Assembly (NCBI GenBank): GCA_013400975.1
Contig: WBMZ01012761.1
Coordinates: 62,001 to 126,000 of the forward strand
Length of the DNA: 64,000 nucleotides
From: Atrichornis clamosus
Lineage: Eukaryota; Chordata; Aves; Passeriformes; Menuridae
Direction: 5' to 3'
This document shows positions 13,501 to 26,000 of this stretch, piece by piece; position 1 is the first letter of the stretch; each line of letters opens with the position of its first letter. The notes beneath the pieces are model-generated. The model did not search any database. It saw only the letters and a list, made by a program, of their open reading frames with translations, and was not told the origin of the DNA. The translations under genes were made by a program, and so were the position numbers.

Positions 13501-15369
13501 GATTTCGGGAATTCATTAAAACGATTTTAACTTTTCTTGGGCAAAAGTCAAAAGAACTGGCAAAATATCAGAGCTTAGAATAACACTCAGACTATTGCTG
13601 TGCCAGTTGCTGCACTTGCTACAACAGACCTAAATGGGTTATTCTTAAGCCTCCAACATGAAAGTATATTTAGCATTTTTAAAATACTTTTCTTTGGTTG
13701 TGAGGCAGTTTTGTAAGAAGTGCTATGGAAGTCTAAGGCACAGAAAAATCTTTTAAATCATCAATGCTTGAACACAAGCAATGCAAGCAGGATCTAAATT
13801 GTCTCACAGACAAATGATACTTCCTGCTGAGCTGACCCATTCCGTGACACTCTTTAAGTGGATTTTTTTTCTGTTTATGATCTCTTACTTGTTCTAATAC
13901 ACTTCAAAGCTGTGTTCTATAATTTCAGACAGCTCCAGAAACTTTCATCTTCAGGACCTCGTATGCTTTACTTAATTAAGTGATGCACAGGTTTTAAGAT
14001 CTGGAGTTTGGACATAAAGGATTATGTTAAATGACATAGAGCTGATCTGATCTGAGGTGCCATATGATGTAGTTATTCTTATTTTGATCTCAGTTAAATG
14101 CAGCTAAACAATGATCTGCCCTTAACTACCAAATAGAGGTGACTTTTTTCTATTTCTATTCACATGCAGGGAATTATTTCTTGTTATGAAGCAACAATTT
14201 TACAGTAATCTATTTGAACTATATATAGTCTGAACACATAAAAATGTACTTTAATAAACAAAACATTCTGTATTCATATATATAAAAATATATATGTAAA
14301 AGAATACTAAAATAATGGAGAAAGAAAAAAAATCTAAAAATTTTTATTTTTCCAGTTTCAAACAAAACCAGAAGCATGCTTGTTTGAAGAAAGCTGTCAT
14401 AAAGCCACAATATATGGGGAAAGAATCATCTGCTTTAAATATATTTCTAATCCATTTCAGATGCCAAGATCATATAGATCCCCTTTTCAAGAGCTGCCTT
14501 CACAGAAGGCATATCACCTTTTAAAGAGTAGTATTCATAAAAAGTTATATATAGGTAGAAGCTAATGTGAAGTAGTATATTTAGTACTGAGTGACATATA
14601 AATACTGTATGATAAACACTACCCCCTTGTAGAGAATTTTTACCTTTTTTCATCTCTTTATTGCATATCCATCAATGAGTGTCTTCTTAAGAAAGTAAGA
14701 AGAATAGCGTTTCATCTTAGCAATAACCTTCAGAAACTATCTGCCTGAATCTTTTGATAAGACACACAGCAAATATTAACACTGATGAGAAAGAAAAGCT
14801 AAAATATACCACAGTCTTATGTTAGCAGAAAGTTGTGCAGTCTCAATCTGTGTGTCATCGCTGAAATAATTCCTCTGATATTTAGCCCTAAAATACTAGA
14901 TGTGAGGGTAAAGCATGTGTGCTAGGGAAGATTGTAAGCATACTCAAAAGATGGTTTTCAGAATCTCCCTTAGTGGTTGAGAGGATTATTTTAAAGCAAG
15001 AGTGCTAATGCTGCTTGAAAATAGAAATTCTTTACCAGTGTTATATTAAAATCTGTTGACACAAATTGATATATTGAATCTGGTTGAAAAATAATGCTGG
15101 CTAATAAAAATTGCAATTAGAAAATGTTACAATATAGCTAGGCATTAGGTTGCAACATACAAATGTTCCATTTCAGCAATAAGGAGATTTACTTTCTCTT
15201 GTGGTCAATCATCAGAACAATGTATTCAGCTGGCTTTGATGTGAAACTGAATCTCTCCGTATGGTCTTGTAGGAGCTGTGGTTCAAGTGGCTCATGGCGT
15301 GGCCTACCCTTCTCAACTGGATTGCCTGTGAGTCTGCAATGGGTAAAAGTTGCTCACCCTTGGTCTAAA

Positions 15370-15471
15370 AGAGTCTTGGGCACGTGGTGTGACTCTTGGG
15401 GATGGTGCTGCGCAGGGCCGGGAGTTGATCCTCGTGGATGGCTTCCAACTCAGCTTATTCTGTGATTATGT
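15370..15471 (+). mobile_element. CR1-type 3' tail, plus strand
   Basis: The words GTGTGACTCTTGGGGATG, GCGCAGGGCCGGGAGTTG, ATCCTCGTGGATGGCTTCC and AACTCAGCTTATTCTGTGATT appear in the order of the 3' UTR of the CR1-X-like branch, ending in the ATTCTGTG tail. The same tail is shared by tRNA-derived SINEs that borrow CR1 ends in songbirds, so a SINE origin is possible. The sequence just upstream (15270-15369) is GC-richer, but I could not match it to a tRNA head or to CR1. Confidence 0.75.
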
Positions 15472-18400
15472 GAAAATGCAGCACAAAGGCTTGACATAAA
15501 CTTCCTTGCCTACATGAGACACTTGTATAACTTGGGCAAAAAGATGCCTTCTTTCTGATTCTGATCATACTGAGGTATATAAAGTTAGTTAATTTCTTGT
15601 GCTTGTCAAGAACAGCAGAATTTTAGTGTGTTTAGACATACGTGGTACATTGGGAACCTTAAAAAAAAGAGAGAAAGGAAAATATAAGGTTAGTCCTGAT
15701 TACTAAGAAGGCTGGTGTTCTTTTAAGGATCACATATTGGTGCATGTTATAGTTTTGGCACTTTGAAATTTCAGTGAATGCATCTAGTTCTGTCTGCCTG
15801 TGATTCTGAATTCCTTATTTGGGTCAAATTTTAATTTGGCCACCAAATAGTTAGTTGTCAAACCCCGTAAAGTTCAGCAGTTCCCTAAGAAAGCCTTTAG
15901 AATCTTGAGTTGTAGAAGTAATTCAGAGACATAATTTCTTCTCTCTCTTTCTTCATTATTTCACCCTTTGAATGGGGCGAGCAATGACTTAGTTAATATT
16001 CATAAAATGTTTGGCATGTATAACAAGTTGATTTGCCAGGCTTTGTTTAGGCAGCAGATTTAACGATAAGGTGCATTCATTTACCCTACTGGAGGCTACT
16101 GAGTGTAACATCTTAATGGCTGACATTTATGTAGGGAAAAATTACATATGTGGAAGACATACAAATGTCTTCTCTGACAGAAAGCTATTTATTCAGCTCT
16201 TGTCATGGAAAACAATAGAAGACAGGAGGATGATTGGGCTGAGGAAACAATTGTCAGCCAGTTACGGAAGGTGTATGAAAGCTAAAAACAATCAGCAAGA
16301 AAATATACATCAGATGTTAAATTCAATGCAGCATTTGTTCCTGCTGAAACTGGTGAAGGCTCTGGGAGAAGTTGCTGGCTGGTCATTGGCAACTCTAACT
16401 AACACAGCATTACCAGAGGACTACTCTCTGATGGGTAGATCAGCTTAGTTCAAGAGGTTGAAAAGGGCTCAATTTGTAACCAGGTTGTTGGAAAGTCAAG
16501 TTCAACAAGATTTCCTCTCTGTCTGTGCATGTGTGTGTATTGAACAAGACAGGAAAATTTTCTTTCAGTATATAGTGAAAGGAAAATGATTAATGATTTA
16601 GGATTCTTTTCACACTGCAGTAAAAATTAATTAAAGATGTGCTGCCTTTAAGCAATTCTATGCTTACAATGATAAATATGGAAATGTGCTGCATTTTGCA
16701 GAATAAAACCCACTGTCTTTACAACACACAGAAATGAATTGTATCCACATCCGCTTTTATGTAAACACTGTGAAATTCAATTGTTAAGGGTTCAGCAGAA
16801 TGTCTCTCCATGATTAAAGAAAAGCAATAGTGGTGGTAGCATCTTCAATAGCAAATACATTTTCTCACTTAAGAAAGAACTAGATTTTTGTCATCTCTGG
16901 ACATAAGGGCAAGTGAGGGGGAGAGGCAGGATCAACAAATACTTTCAGTAGCTAAATATATCACAATTATGTTGAATGTGGGGAGATATATTTTTGGTAT
17001 TTTTTATTAAACTTAATTGTGTTAGATGTGAGCTCTGAATCTATTATCACAAATAGGCCCCCAATCCCTTACCGCTTCTATTCTTACAAAATGAAGCTAC
17101 CAGAGTAATATTCCTTTCTATTGACAAAGAGATATAATTCCTCTTTTCAGATCCCAATGGCTGTCTCTCTGCTATTGTATTAAATAAACCCTCTTGTTCT
17201 TGGTTTCAAACTTCAACGTAACTAGAGCTTTCTTTTCCTCTAGTCCATTTTCTTTTTCCCTTCCTGACGTTGCCATTTTGAGGGTGTTGGGAGCATTCCT
17301 GGTCTTTCCTGTTGTCTCCCTGCCTCCTGCACAGCAGCTACACAGGGCTGTCCTACCGCCTGTCTAGTATAGCCACACTCAGCTCTTACCTTCTCCACCT
17401 CTGACTAAACTTTCAGATCAACCTCTGCCATGCTGCCAGAAGTGACTTGTACAAAAAGTGCCTTTCATCTGCTTTCTGCTCGCTCACCTGTCCTTCAGGC
17501 TCATAAAGCCTGCTGCAGCTTACAATGATGATAAAGTAAACCAAGGTAAAAAAAAAGCATTTAGAAATTCCTCTTCATTAGAACCTGTGTGTGCTCCAGC
17601 TGTTCTTATTGAAAAATGGTTAAATACTGCTACTGTTGAGAGATGGTGTGTAAGTCTCTGTATGGCACATCAAGTAGAGGATTTAATTGGCTAAATGAGA
17701 ATAGAAATATTCCCATGAACATTCCTTGTTCCCTTGGGAATATGAGGATAAACGAAAGAAGGAACGAAGAATGTAACTGAGAGCTAAGCATGTATCTGCT
17801 TGCTAGAGAGAAAGCAGAATTGTTTGCGGAGCCTGAAGTCTCAGCAGTGAATGGGGAGTTTCCTCTGTGCCTCCCTGCAGCCATGTTTGCATTTTCTCTT
17901 TTGAGAGAATTATCCTTATGTCCTTTATGTGTTGACCGAGGTATGAAAAGAGACTTGCACAATAGTGCCAAAGCACTGTAACTACTACACTGGCGTGAGT
18001 GGAATTACAAGCTGAAGGGGCATCCCAATCTGTTTAAGAATTAAGAAAAGACACAGCTAAGATATGGAGAGAAGGAGATACTGGTTTCGTGAAAATTCAG
18101 CAAAACAGAGATATATTTTTTTGGCATGAAAGAAGATTTTCTTGTAATATGGGTAAAGATGATATAGAACTAAAAGTTCTAGAAAACTGACAGATGACTT
18201 TTTAGCACCTCTGAAGATGGATGTTTTGATGTAGGCGTAATGTGCTAATGAATTAGCCTTTCAAACAAAAATGGAGCAAATATGCCTCGTTCTACTCCTA
18301 GAGCATGCAAAGTATTCACTCAGACCTAAAAATGATCACATGCTTTAGCAAACTATTACATGAGTGGAAATTTCCACTTGGTCAATAACAAGTAGATTTT

Positions 18401-21400
18401 CTTGGTATAGGCTCCAAAAGTGCAGCAAATAAAATTCATGTAATCTTGCATAGTTTGGGATCACATTTTGCCTAAATTTTGATCAGTGCTGTTGAGCCTG
18501 GATAGAAAAATTAAGTAAGCTAGGAAGAGATGAGAATATGAGTGAAACTTGCTTGTGAACAGTGCTTTGAACTAGGTTACAGGAGGCTTATGACCAAACC
18601 TGCTTGAGGAGAGGTGTGCCCTTAGGATACATTTGTGTTTGCCCAACAGATTTTCCCTTTTCTCTTGGAGTGGAACCAGGTTTGTCTTTGACAATCCTCT
18701 TAAAATTCTTAGAAGCCAAGTAAGTCCAATGGGTGAGGACATTAAATCTGCTTAATTGTACAAACAGAAATATTTAAAGAAAAATAGGAAAGATTTTCTG
18801 ACCACAAGTGAAAAAAACACTGGAAATGTATGTAGCCCTTTTCAGTGGGGAAGGTTTGGGATGCTTGCTCCAGCACCCCGCATCCTCCATTAGTGCCTGT
18901 AGCTACACCAACCTCTGGGTCACGTTTTCACTAGAGGTTTTTCTGTGCTTGCTCTGCAGTTTGCAGCCCATTTAGTTCTGTCTCTGCCTTTGCAAGGCAC
19001 TGGTGGAAATCAGATCACTGGGTTGATGTACGTTAAAAAACAAACTCCTCTTAAAAGGGGAGACGTGAGAGGCATTATTGGATATAACTGTTTACTCTGG
19101 GAAGGGAACTGTGAATTCTCTTAAATGGCCAGCAGCAGCTCAGCCTCTCCCAGGCAGGTGAGTGAGGGAGCGTTTGCAGTTACAGGCAGTAATTACAGCT
19201 GCTGCTCATTCCCTACTCTAGAGAAATTAAGCTGCTCCTGATTTGAGCCGTAGTTTCATGGTACAAAGTGCTATGTTTCAGTGGCTGTTGACTTTTAGTT
19301 TTCTTCTCTCCCTCCTGCAGCACCTCCCTCCTTTGTGCTGTGTCAGCACAAGTCTTTGTTCGTGTTAGGTGAATTGGGAATTAAGGAATTAATCTGACTT
19401 TGAAAAAACACAACAAACCCGATTACTTCTACGCCTAAAAACCCTCTGATGTGAGAAATGAGAACCGAGTATCCAGAATGAAATTACTGTAGCATCCGTT
19501 TTGGTGTTGGTAGACTTGGTCTTCTTATGTGTGCCTGACAGCCTTATTCTGTGCTCACAGAGATAATGGAGTAGCTGAACAAGTGCAAAAAAGAATGGCT
19601 ATCCATCAATTCCATCCTTTCTACTAGGCACACTGTCACTAAGCATTAATAAAATCTTATTGTTACTCTGCTCTAAACCTCCAACATCAGTAGTGCTATG
19701 CCATAACTAAGTACAAATCTTATTAGGAAAAAAGCATTACCTTCTAGATTTTCCCTTAAAGAAGAAATATCTCACTGTTGCATTCATTGCTAAACAGAAA
19801 CACTATTATTTCAGTAAACAGTTTATAAACATTACAAGAAACTGAGAGAGATTTATGGGATTTAAACCTACGTTTCATTATTTGTTAACAGGCTTTAGCT
19901 CCTGCATGCTACTTCAAACATTTCTCTTGAATACACTTTTCTGCAGTTTTGTGTCTTGAAAGGAGACTGAAAAAAATCTTTCTTACCTGAGCTGGATTTT
20001 CTCAGAAAATCAGCAAGAAGACATGATGTCAATGACAGGTATAAGCAGCTGTACAAACATCCCGGAATATACTAAAATGCATCTTCAATAAATACTTTCC
20101 AATGAGACTATTATTTCTGTAATGAATATTTCAGTTATAAAGTTTTTTTAAAATTGGCTTTAATTAAGAGGCATGCTAAGAAGAAGGTTATAACTTAATT
20201 TCCCTTTGACTGGCCTTATCATGCATTGCATTCAGCAAGAAATTATTTCTTTTTTTGACACAAGTATGATGTTTGCTGGTGTCAGGTAGAGCCAATATAT
20301 AGACATATGCCTATGAGCTGAAAGGTTAATACACCATACATTGTGCCTTTGCAGTGAGAAGCAAACTTTTTCTTTTCTGTTTACAACAAAATATTCATCT
20401 TTTCCACGGACAGGAATCACCACAAACGTTTATTGATTTTATTGACAAATTAACAACTCATTTCTAAAACGCATGATCCTTACATACCAACTCTTATTTT
20501 TCACTTCATCACCACTTTAATATTTTACTTTTGATGGCATAAGAGAAGCCAATTATAATTTAATTGAATAAATGTCATGCAAGAAATTTCATAGAATAAC
20601 AATCTTGCAAAGAAATGCTCTAGCAGGGTTTTAGTGTGTTGTGTCATCTGAGAACTATTTGGCAGTCATTTCAGGATGCACAGGAGTATCTCTGTAGAAG
20701 GAAAGATGACAAATCCACTGACCTCAGTATAAATGCTCTAAAGTTGAAGGCTTGAAAATCATGATAAAAAGGAATGTTTGGTGGCAAAGAACAGGAAGGA
20801 AAGGAAAGTTTCATTTTTCTGAGAAGATGAAATTCAGTGGCTGATAAGATCTGAACATTATGAAGACTGTAAAATCACTGGGGATATGGGGGAATGAAGT
20901 ATATTTTAGTAGCTGCCAAAGCTGTGGTATAGCTAGATCAGTGTATAAACTAAATTGAAACAAAGCCACAGCAATACCTTGTCAAGATTTCACCATCAAG
21001 CAAAAATACAGCAGCAAATGAGGTAAAAGTGAAGCAGATTAGAAGCTTTTGACAGCTTCTGAGTCAGCTGGTGGCATTACCACCGTGGAGGTTTGCGCAG
21101 CGTCTAGCCAGCCGTTCACGTCAGCCATTGCTTTGTAAAGATATTCTTACTTCTTGCTCATATTATAACTTCACAGAGAAAGCTGCACTTTCAGCCAATG
21201 AGCAAAGAATGTATCAATAGAAAATTAATAGAGGACTTCTGCATGGTTCAGCAAGATGATTACAAACTGGATTTTTTGTCTGTAATTTTTCAAGTGCGGA
21301 AAAAAAATATCTTGGGTAGAATGATTACAGTAAAGAGAAACCAATTAAACAGATTTGTGTCCCGTGGAATGTCTCAAGTGTATTAATCTCTATGTAAATT

Positions 21401-23000
21401 CTGTTTTCAAGTAGTCAGAAAAAGGCTCTTTACAGCCATTCCTCCCTGAAAAATGGTAAATATAAAGTGGAGGCTGTTAGTAGATTCATGTGTTTGGGGT
21501 ATTTTTAAGCATTCAAACATAATCAAACACTTTAAGAAAAAGAAGATGGTCTCTATGAAAATGTAAAATTAAGTGATAACCCAACTTTTTACCCTGCTAT
21601 GAGCCTTCTGTCTGGTGTGTTATCTGTGGCTGTAGTGTTCTTAAAACAAAACAAGGACATTATGCATTCAAAACCTGCAATATTAAGGTTGTGAAGTGAA
21701 GCACTCAGAAGATAAGAAATACCAGTTTACATTCCCATCTGCATCTTATTTTGTCCCTAGTTGGCTCTTTATATTATTAGCTGTTTTTTGAAAAAGGTAC
21801 ACATTCTATTTCTTGTTACATTATTTTGGCATATTTAAACACCTCTGATTTTTTCCCTTTGACTACCCAGACAAATAATTTGAAAGTCCTTATTTCTGTA
21901 AAAATATTCCTGATGCACTAGCAGGCTATTTGTAAAGCAATAGCATGTTCTGGAATCACATTAACAACCGTGCCAGGTCTTGTTGTTCCTGAACAAGCTG
22001 CCATTGCAGGTCTGTCAGCACTGACATAGTCCCTTCTAGGCTACCTGAGCCACCTCCTTCATCTGTTTCCTGCCTATCACTCACGCTTGTTTCAGCCACA
22101 TTGTATTATCCACATGCAAAGTGAAGCCTGTCTATAACACAGGGTCTTTTCAGGCTGCTCTGCACTTCATGCAGTAGAGAAGGGTGTGTGAGAAAGGGCT
22201 GGGGTTTAAGGATTTTATGTGTGGTGGAGATGGGGCTGCGTGCCTGGTACCCTGCGAAGCTGAGAGATGTGCCAGTGAAAGGAGCAGGGTTAGGGTGAGA
22301 GAAGAATGTAAACATCACCATTCCTGCAAGTGTGGCAGGATGGGAGGACAGGGCAGTCTGGATGACAGCAAGGACAGAGATAAAGACTTCAGGTTTTATG
22401 GGTCACCAAATTAAGAGGGAGATGGGGAGTGTGACAACACGCTTCATTGTTGCACTGACACACTTCCACCATATAACTTCTTTTTTTAGTGTTATGCTGC
22501 AATCTGTTGGCAAAATTACAGCTCTCCTCCACTTAATATTTTCTCTTAAAGAAACATACATGGTTCCTGAACTTTTATGTTGTAAAACATAGATTACACT
22601 TCCATAAATGGAAGAGAAATAATCTAGAACAAAGACATAGGTACAAAGGATTATCAAGTATTAACTGAGCTGTCAAGGTGAATAGACTATACCTACAGGA
22701 TGTTTCTTGCTCAGTATTTCTGACCCTTAACCTGAGAAATTGGGTCTTTGGCCCTGACTAACACAAGGAGAGCATAGGTTAACTTTAAGGTTGACTGTAG
22801 TTTTTTGTGTAAACACAACCTATTTGCTCAAAAAGGTGGACAATGTTCTCTGCGGTTCCTATATTGTATTACACTGAACCCGGAACTCAAAATCTGAATG
22901 CAGTCAAATTTCAATGAAGAGAATGAGGAAAATGTAACAGATCACCATAGAACTATTGGTTTGAGCTCAGTAAGCTGCAAGGTTTGTGGAGTGTTTTGGA
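15472..23000. other. Gene-free sequence
   Basis: No recognisable gene or transposon. The longest open frame (16071-16448, 125 codons, plus strand) has no domain-like features. Regions of higher GC at 17270-17440, 19020-19330, 21050-21140 and 22190-22390 might hold regulatory sequence. Of these, 19058-19330 contains a near-consensus donor, CAG|GTGAGT, at 19157/19158 and a pyrimidine-rich acceptor-like tract at about 19300-19320. Confidence 0.55.
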
Positions 23001-26000
23001 GAAAAGAACAACTGAAAGTACTTAAGGACAACAGAAAACAAGAAGTGCTTAGAAACTACTTATAAAAATAGTTAAAATGAAACACACATTTCTCCAAAAA
23101 TCCAGTAAGCCTGGCTAACCTGTTGTCTTTGAATAAGTTCAGAGTAACACATCTACAACAGTGTTACACAGGCAAGGAGTAGTTAAACTACTGGAGACAG
23201 AGAATGGTACAGGAATTATATGGAAGTGAGGACCAGCTAAAGCAGAGCTGATAATTTTCTTAAAGGGGAAATATTAATGAAATTTCTCCAAGATCTGTCT
23301 TGCAACTGATGTAATGTAAAATTTTCATTAAAAATCTCAACAAAAATTTGAACTTGAATACAGGGAAAATTCTAAAATTATTCTTCTGTGGGGCATGGAT
23401 GAGTTTTAATCTGGGATAACATAGGTGCCTAAACCGAGTTAGTGAAAGGAGTGGAGATAAAAAGTCACCTCCTGAGGCTGGCTCATGGCACCTAGGTTAG
23501 CTTCCTACTCTGAATTGCTCTTTTAAGTACAGAGAGGGAGTCAGGATGTGGCAGGAGGCCTTTCTGCTCGCTGTGGGGAGTAATGACATTGTTTATTACA
23601 CACGGTTGAAAACCCTACATTCAGGCCTGTTCTAGTTCTTGTTCACAATGTTAAAACAGGGCTTGAACATTGACTGTGAAACCTGCAAGCCCCCTCTGGA
23701 GACTCTACTTGAGTCCATAGATAATTTAAATGTACATGAAAGGACTTGCCTAAAGCCAGTGTATTTCAAGTACTCTACTTCTAGGTCTTTAAATGATGCT
23801 TTTGCAGTAAGTTTCCTTTTGTTGCAACAAAATACATTTGTAGGACAGTATCTAATGTTCAGTCTCACCAGTACTCACCTGCTGCTTTGCAGGATGCCAT
23901 GTACCTGCTTAAGCACTAACCCTTTCCCTCACAAATTAACCAAATTAAATTAGAGAAAGAGATGCTGCTCTCAGCTTCTCAGCTTCAAGTTTGATGCTCC
24001 TTTTTCAAAACTTGCCTTGTTAAAAAAAAGCCCAAAACAACTGCCCTCCCCCTCAAATTTTAAAAATCTAGCTGAAAATTGATAATAAAATACTTGCAGC
24101 AATACAAAAGACATTGAGAAGTAATAAAAGCTAGCTGCAATTCTTTCGTCTCTTACTGTATTTGTTTATAACTACCTCTCCAGCTGTTTCCTGTGTCACT
24201 GCCCACACCCTCCAGGGCTGAATGTGCGGGGCAGCGGTCAGTGTGGAGAGGATGGTTTGGTTTTGGTTCCTTTCTTTCTGGTCATTTCTGTGGCTTGTTT
24301 TATATTTGGGGGGCCATATGTGCCAGTATGATGGGGAAGGTTACAGTTTGCAACTCAGTTTAAGAAAGGAGGCAGAATGCCTCAAATTTTCTATACTTTC
24401 TGAAGTTTAGCACCCATTGTAACAGTTACATTAATCTTCCTTTCTTCCGGTTTCCCTGGGGCCAGACTTGACAGCACAATCAGACAGGTCTCATTGATAT
24501 ATACCATGGATCTCATTGATCAACTATTGTAAAGCATCCAAATTTCCCTCTCTTAAGGGAGTCAGCTTAAGCTACTAGAGCAGGTTTGAAGACAAAATAC
24601 TAGTTTGGTTGTTCTATAAATCATCCCATGCTAGGTATGTATAGCAAGCACCTTTGTATATGGAGATTTGATCAGGTGTTTTTTAACAGGAAGTGGAGAA
24701 AGAGATCAGAATCAGTAGGAAACACCTATCTTACAGCATGAACCTGAATTGGTTTCTGTGGACTGTAGAGCAGGGGCTGGGAGTTAGTGAAGGTTCCTTG
24801 TAAATAGTCCATGTTTTTGGCAACAAAGAATGATAGGAGCTGTTTAGCTTCAAAAAAAAGAAAAAAAGAAAAAAGTACTGTAGGGCCAAAGGGATATGTA
24901 TTGTCAGGTGGTGAAGTGTTGAACAAAATTCCAGCAAAAACAGTAGAATTAAGAAATGTAATGAATTCTAAACTGATGATTGTTTGGTTTATGAAAAGCA
25001 TGATTTGTGGCTGTTATGATATACGTGGCTTTGTTGCCTATGTTAGAAAATGTTCTAAGTCACTGCCTCTGCTGTAGGCATATTCTGATTTCCTAAATTA
25101 TCATTATTTATTCTGGAAAAAAGCATTTACTACATTAGATAAACCAGTTAAAAAAAGAAAAAGAACTCGCATGTTAATTTGACTGCTTAATTTTGAAGTT
25201 TGACCATGATCCTGCAAGAATTTGTATGAACTTAAAGAAATACAAACATGTATAATTATTGCAGTAGGAACAAAGTCAGCATATTGTGAAGTACATATGG
25301 GTTACAGGAAAATGTGCTATCATCACCTATATTCAAATAAGATCTCAGAAGACTGTGTGCTGTTAGTTGAGAGAATACTATTCAGCTATTCATTTTACAG
25401 AATAACATTCCCAGCAGCTGTCACCATATTAGGGTCTTGAGCTAGTCAGTCTGAGCAGAGTGTAGCGATTTGGCAGGAATCACAAATGAGCAGCAGTCGT
25501 TGATTTGCTGTGTGGAATGTGAATGGCAGTGTACTTTGAGGGTTAACCCTGAAATGCAGCAGATAATTTGAGAAAGATTTTTTAAAAAAATATTTGAACA
25601 AGAAGCTTCTTCGAAACAATAGATTCTGAAATAGGAAATGCATAGATAAATTATGCATTCAAGTAGAAAGATCTCACATCATATAGGAATGTTTTGTCTC
25701 TTAGAAGAGTATGCTGAAAGGGAGACGTCAGAAAATGGAGCAGTCAGAACAATCCATATTTTCACATCTAGTTTAGTTTTGCTACAATCCTGCCCTAATT
25801 ATTTAAAACCAGACTAGAATGACTGTGTCTGCCAGTCCTTCCATTTACACCACCTTTAGATTTTCTGTGGAGACAGTGAACAAAGTAGCCACAGTGTTCT
25901 GTGACAGATGTTTGTTTCAGGATCAAAACTAAGATGATTGTTTTAGAATTTTGATCACCAAATTTATTTGGAAGTAAGCTATTGTAAAGTCAGCCAAATA

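Larger units (their letters stand above)
6576..15369. other. Gene-free, nearly repeat-free AT-rich sequence
   Basis: About 8.8 kb without a recognisable gene or dispersed repeat. It holds an AT dinucleotide run near 7108, a 21-bp tandem duplication at 7482 and a perfect cyclic-AMP-response-element palindrome at 11308-11315. There is a GC-richer patch at about 9280-9600 and a run of nine C at about 12978. The open frames (up to 115 codons, for example 7404-7751, which is Phe/Leu-rich because of T tracts) look like chance. Confidence 0.6.

Noticed and set aside
16071..16448. 125-codon plus-strand frame
   Set aside because: No recognisable domain and no splice or promoter context. One frame of this length is expected by chance in 64 kb of AT-rich DNA read six ways.
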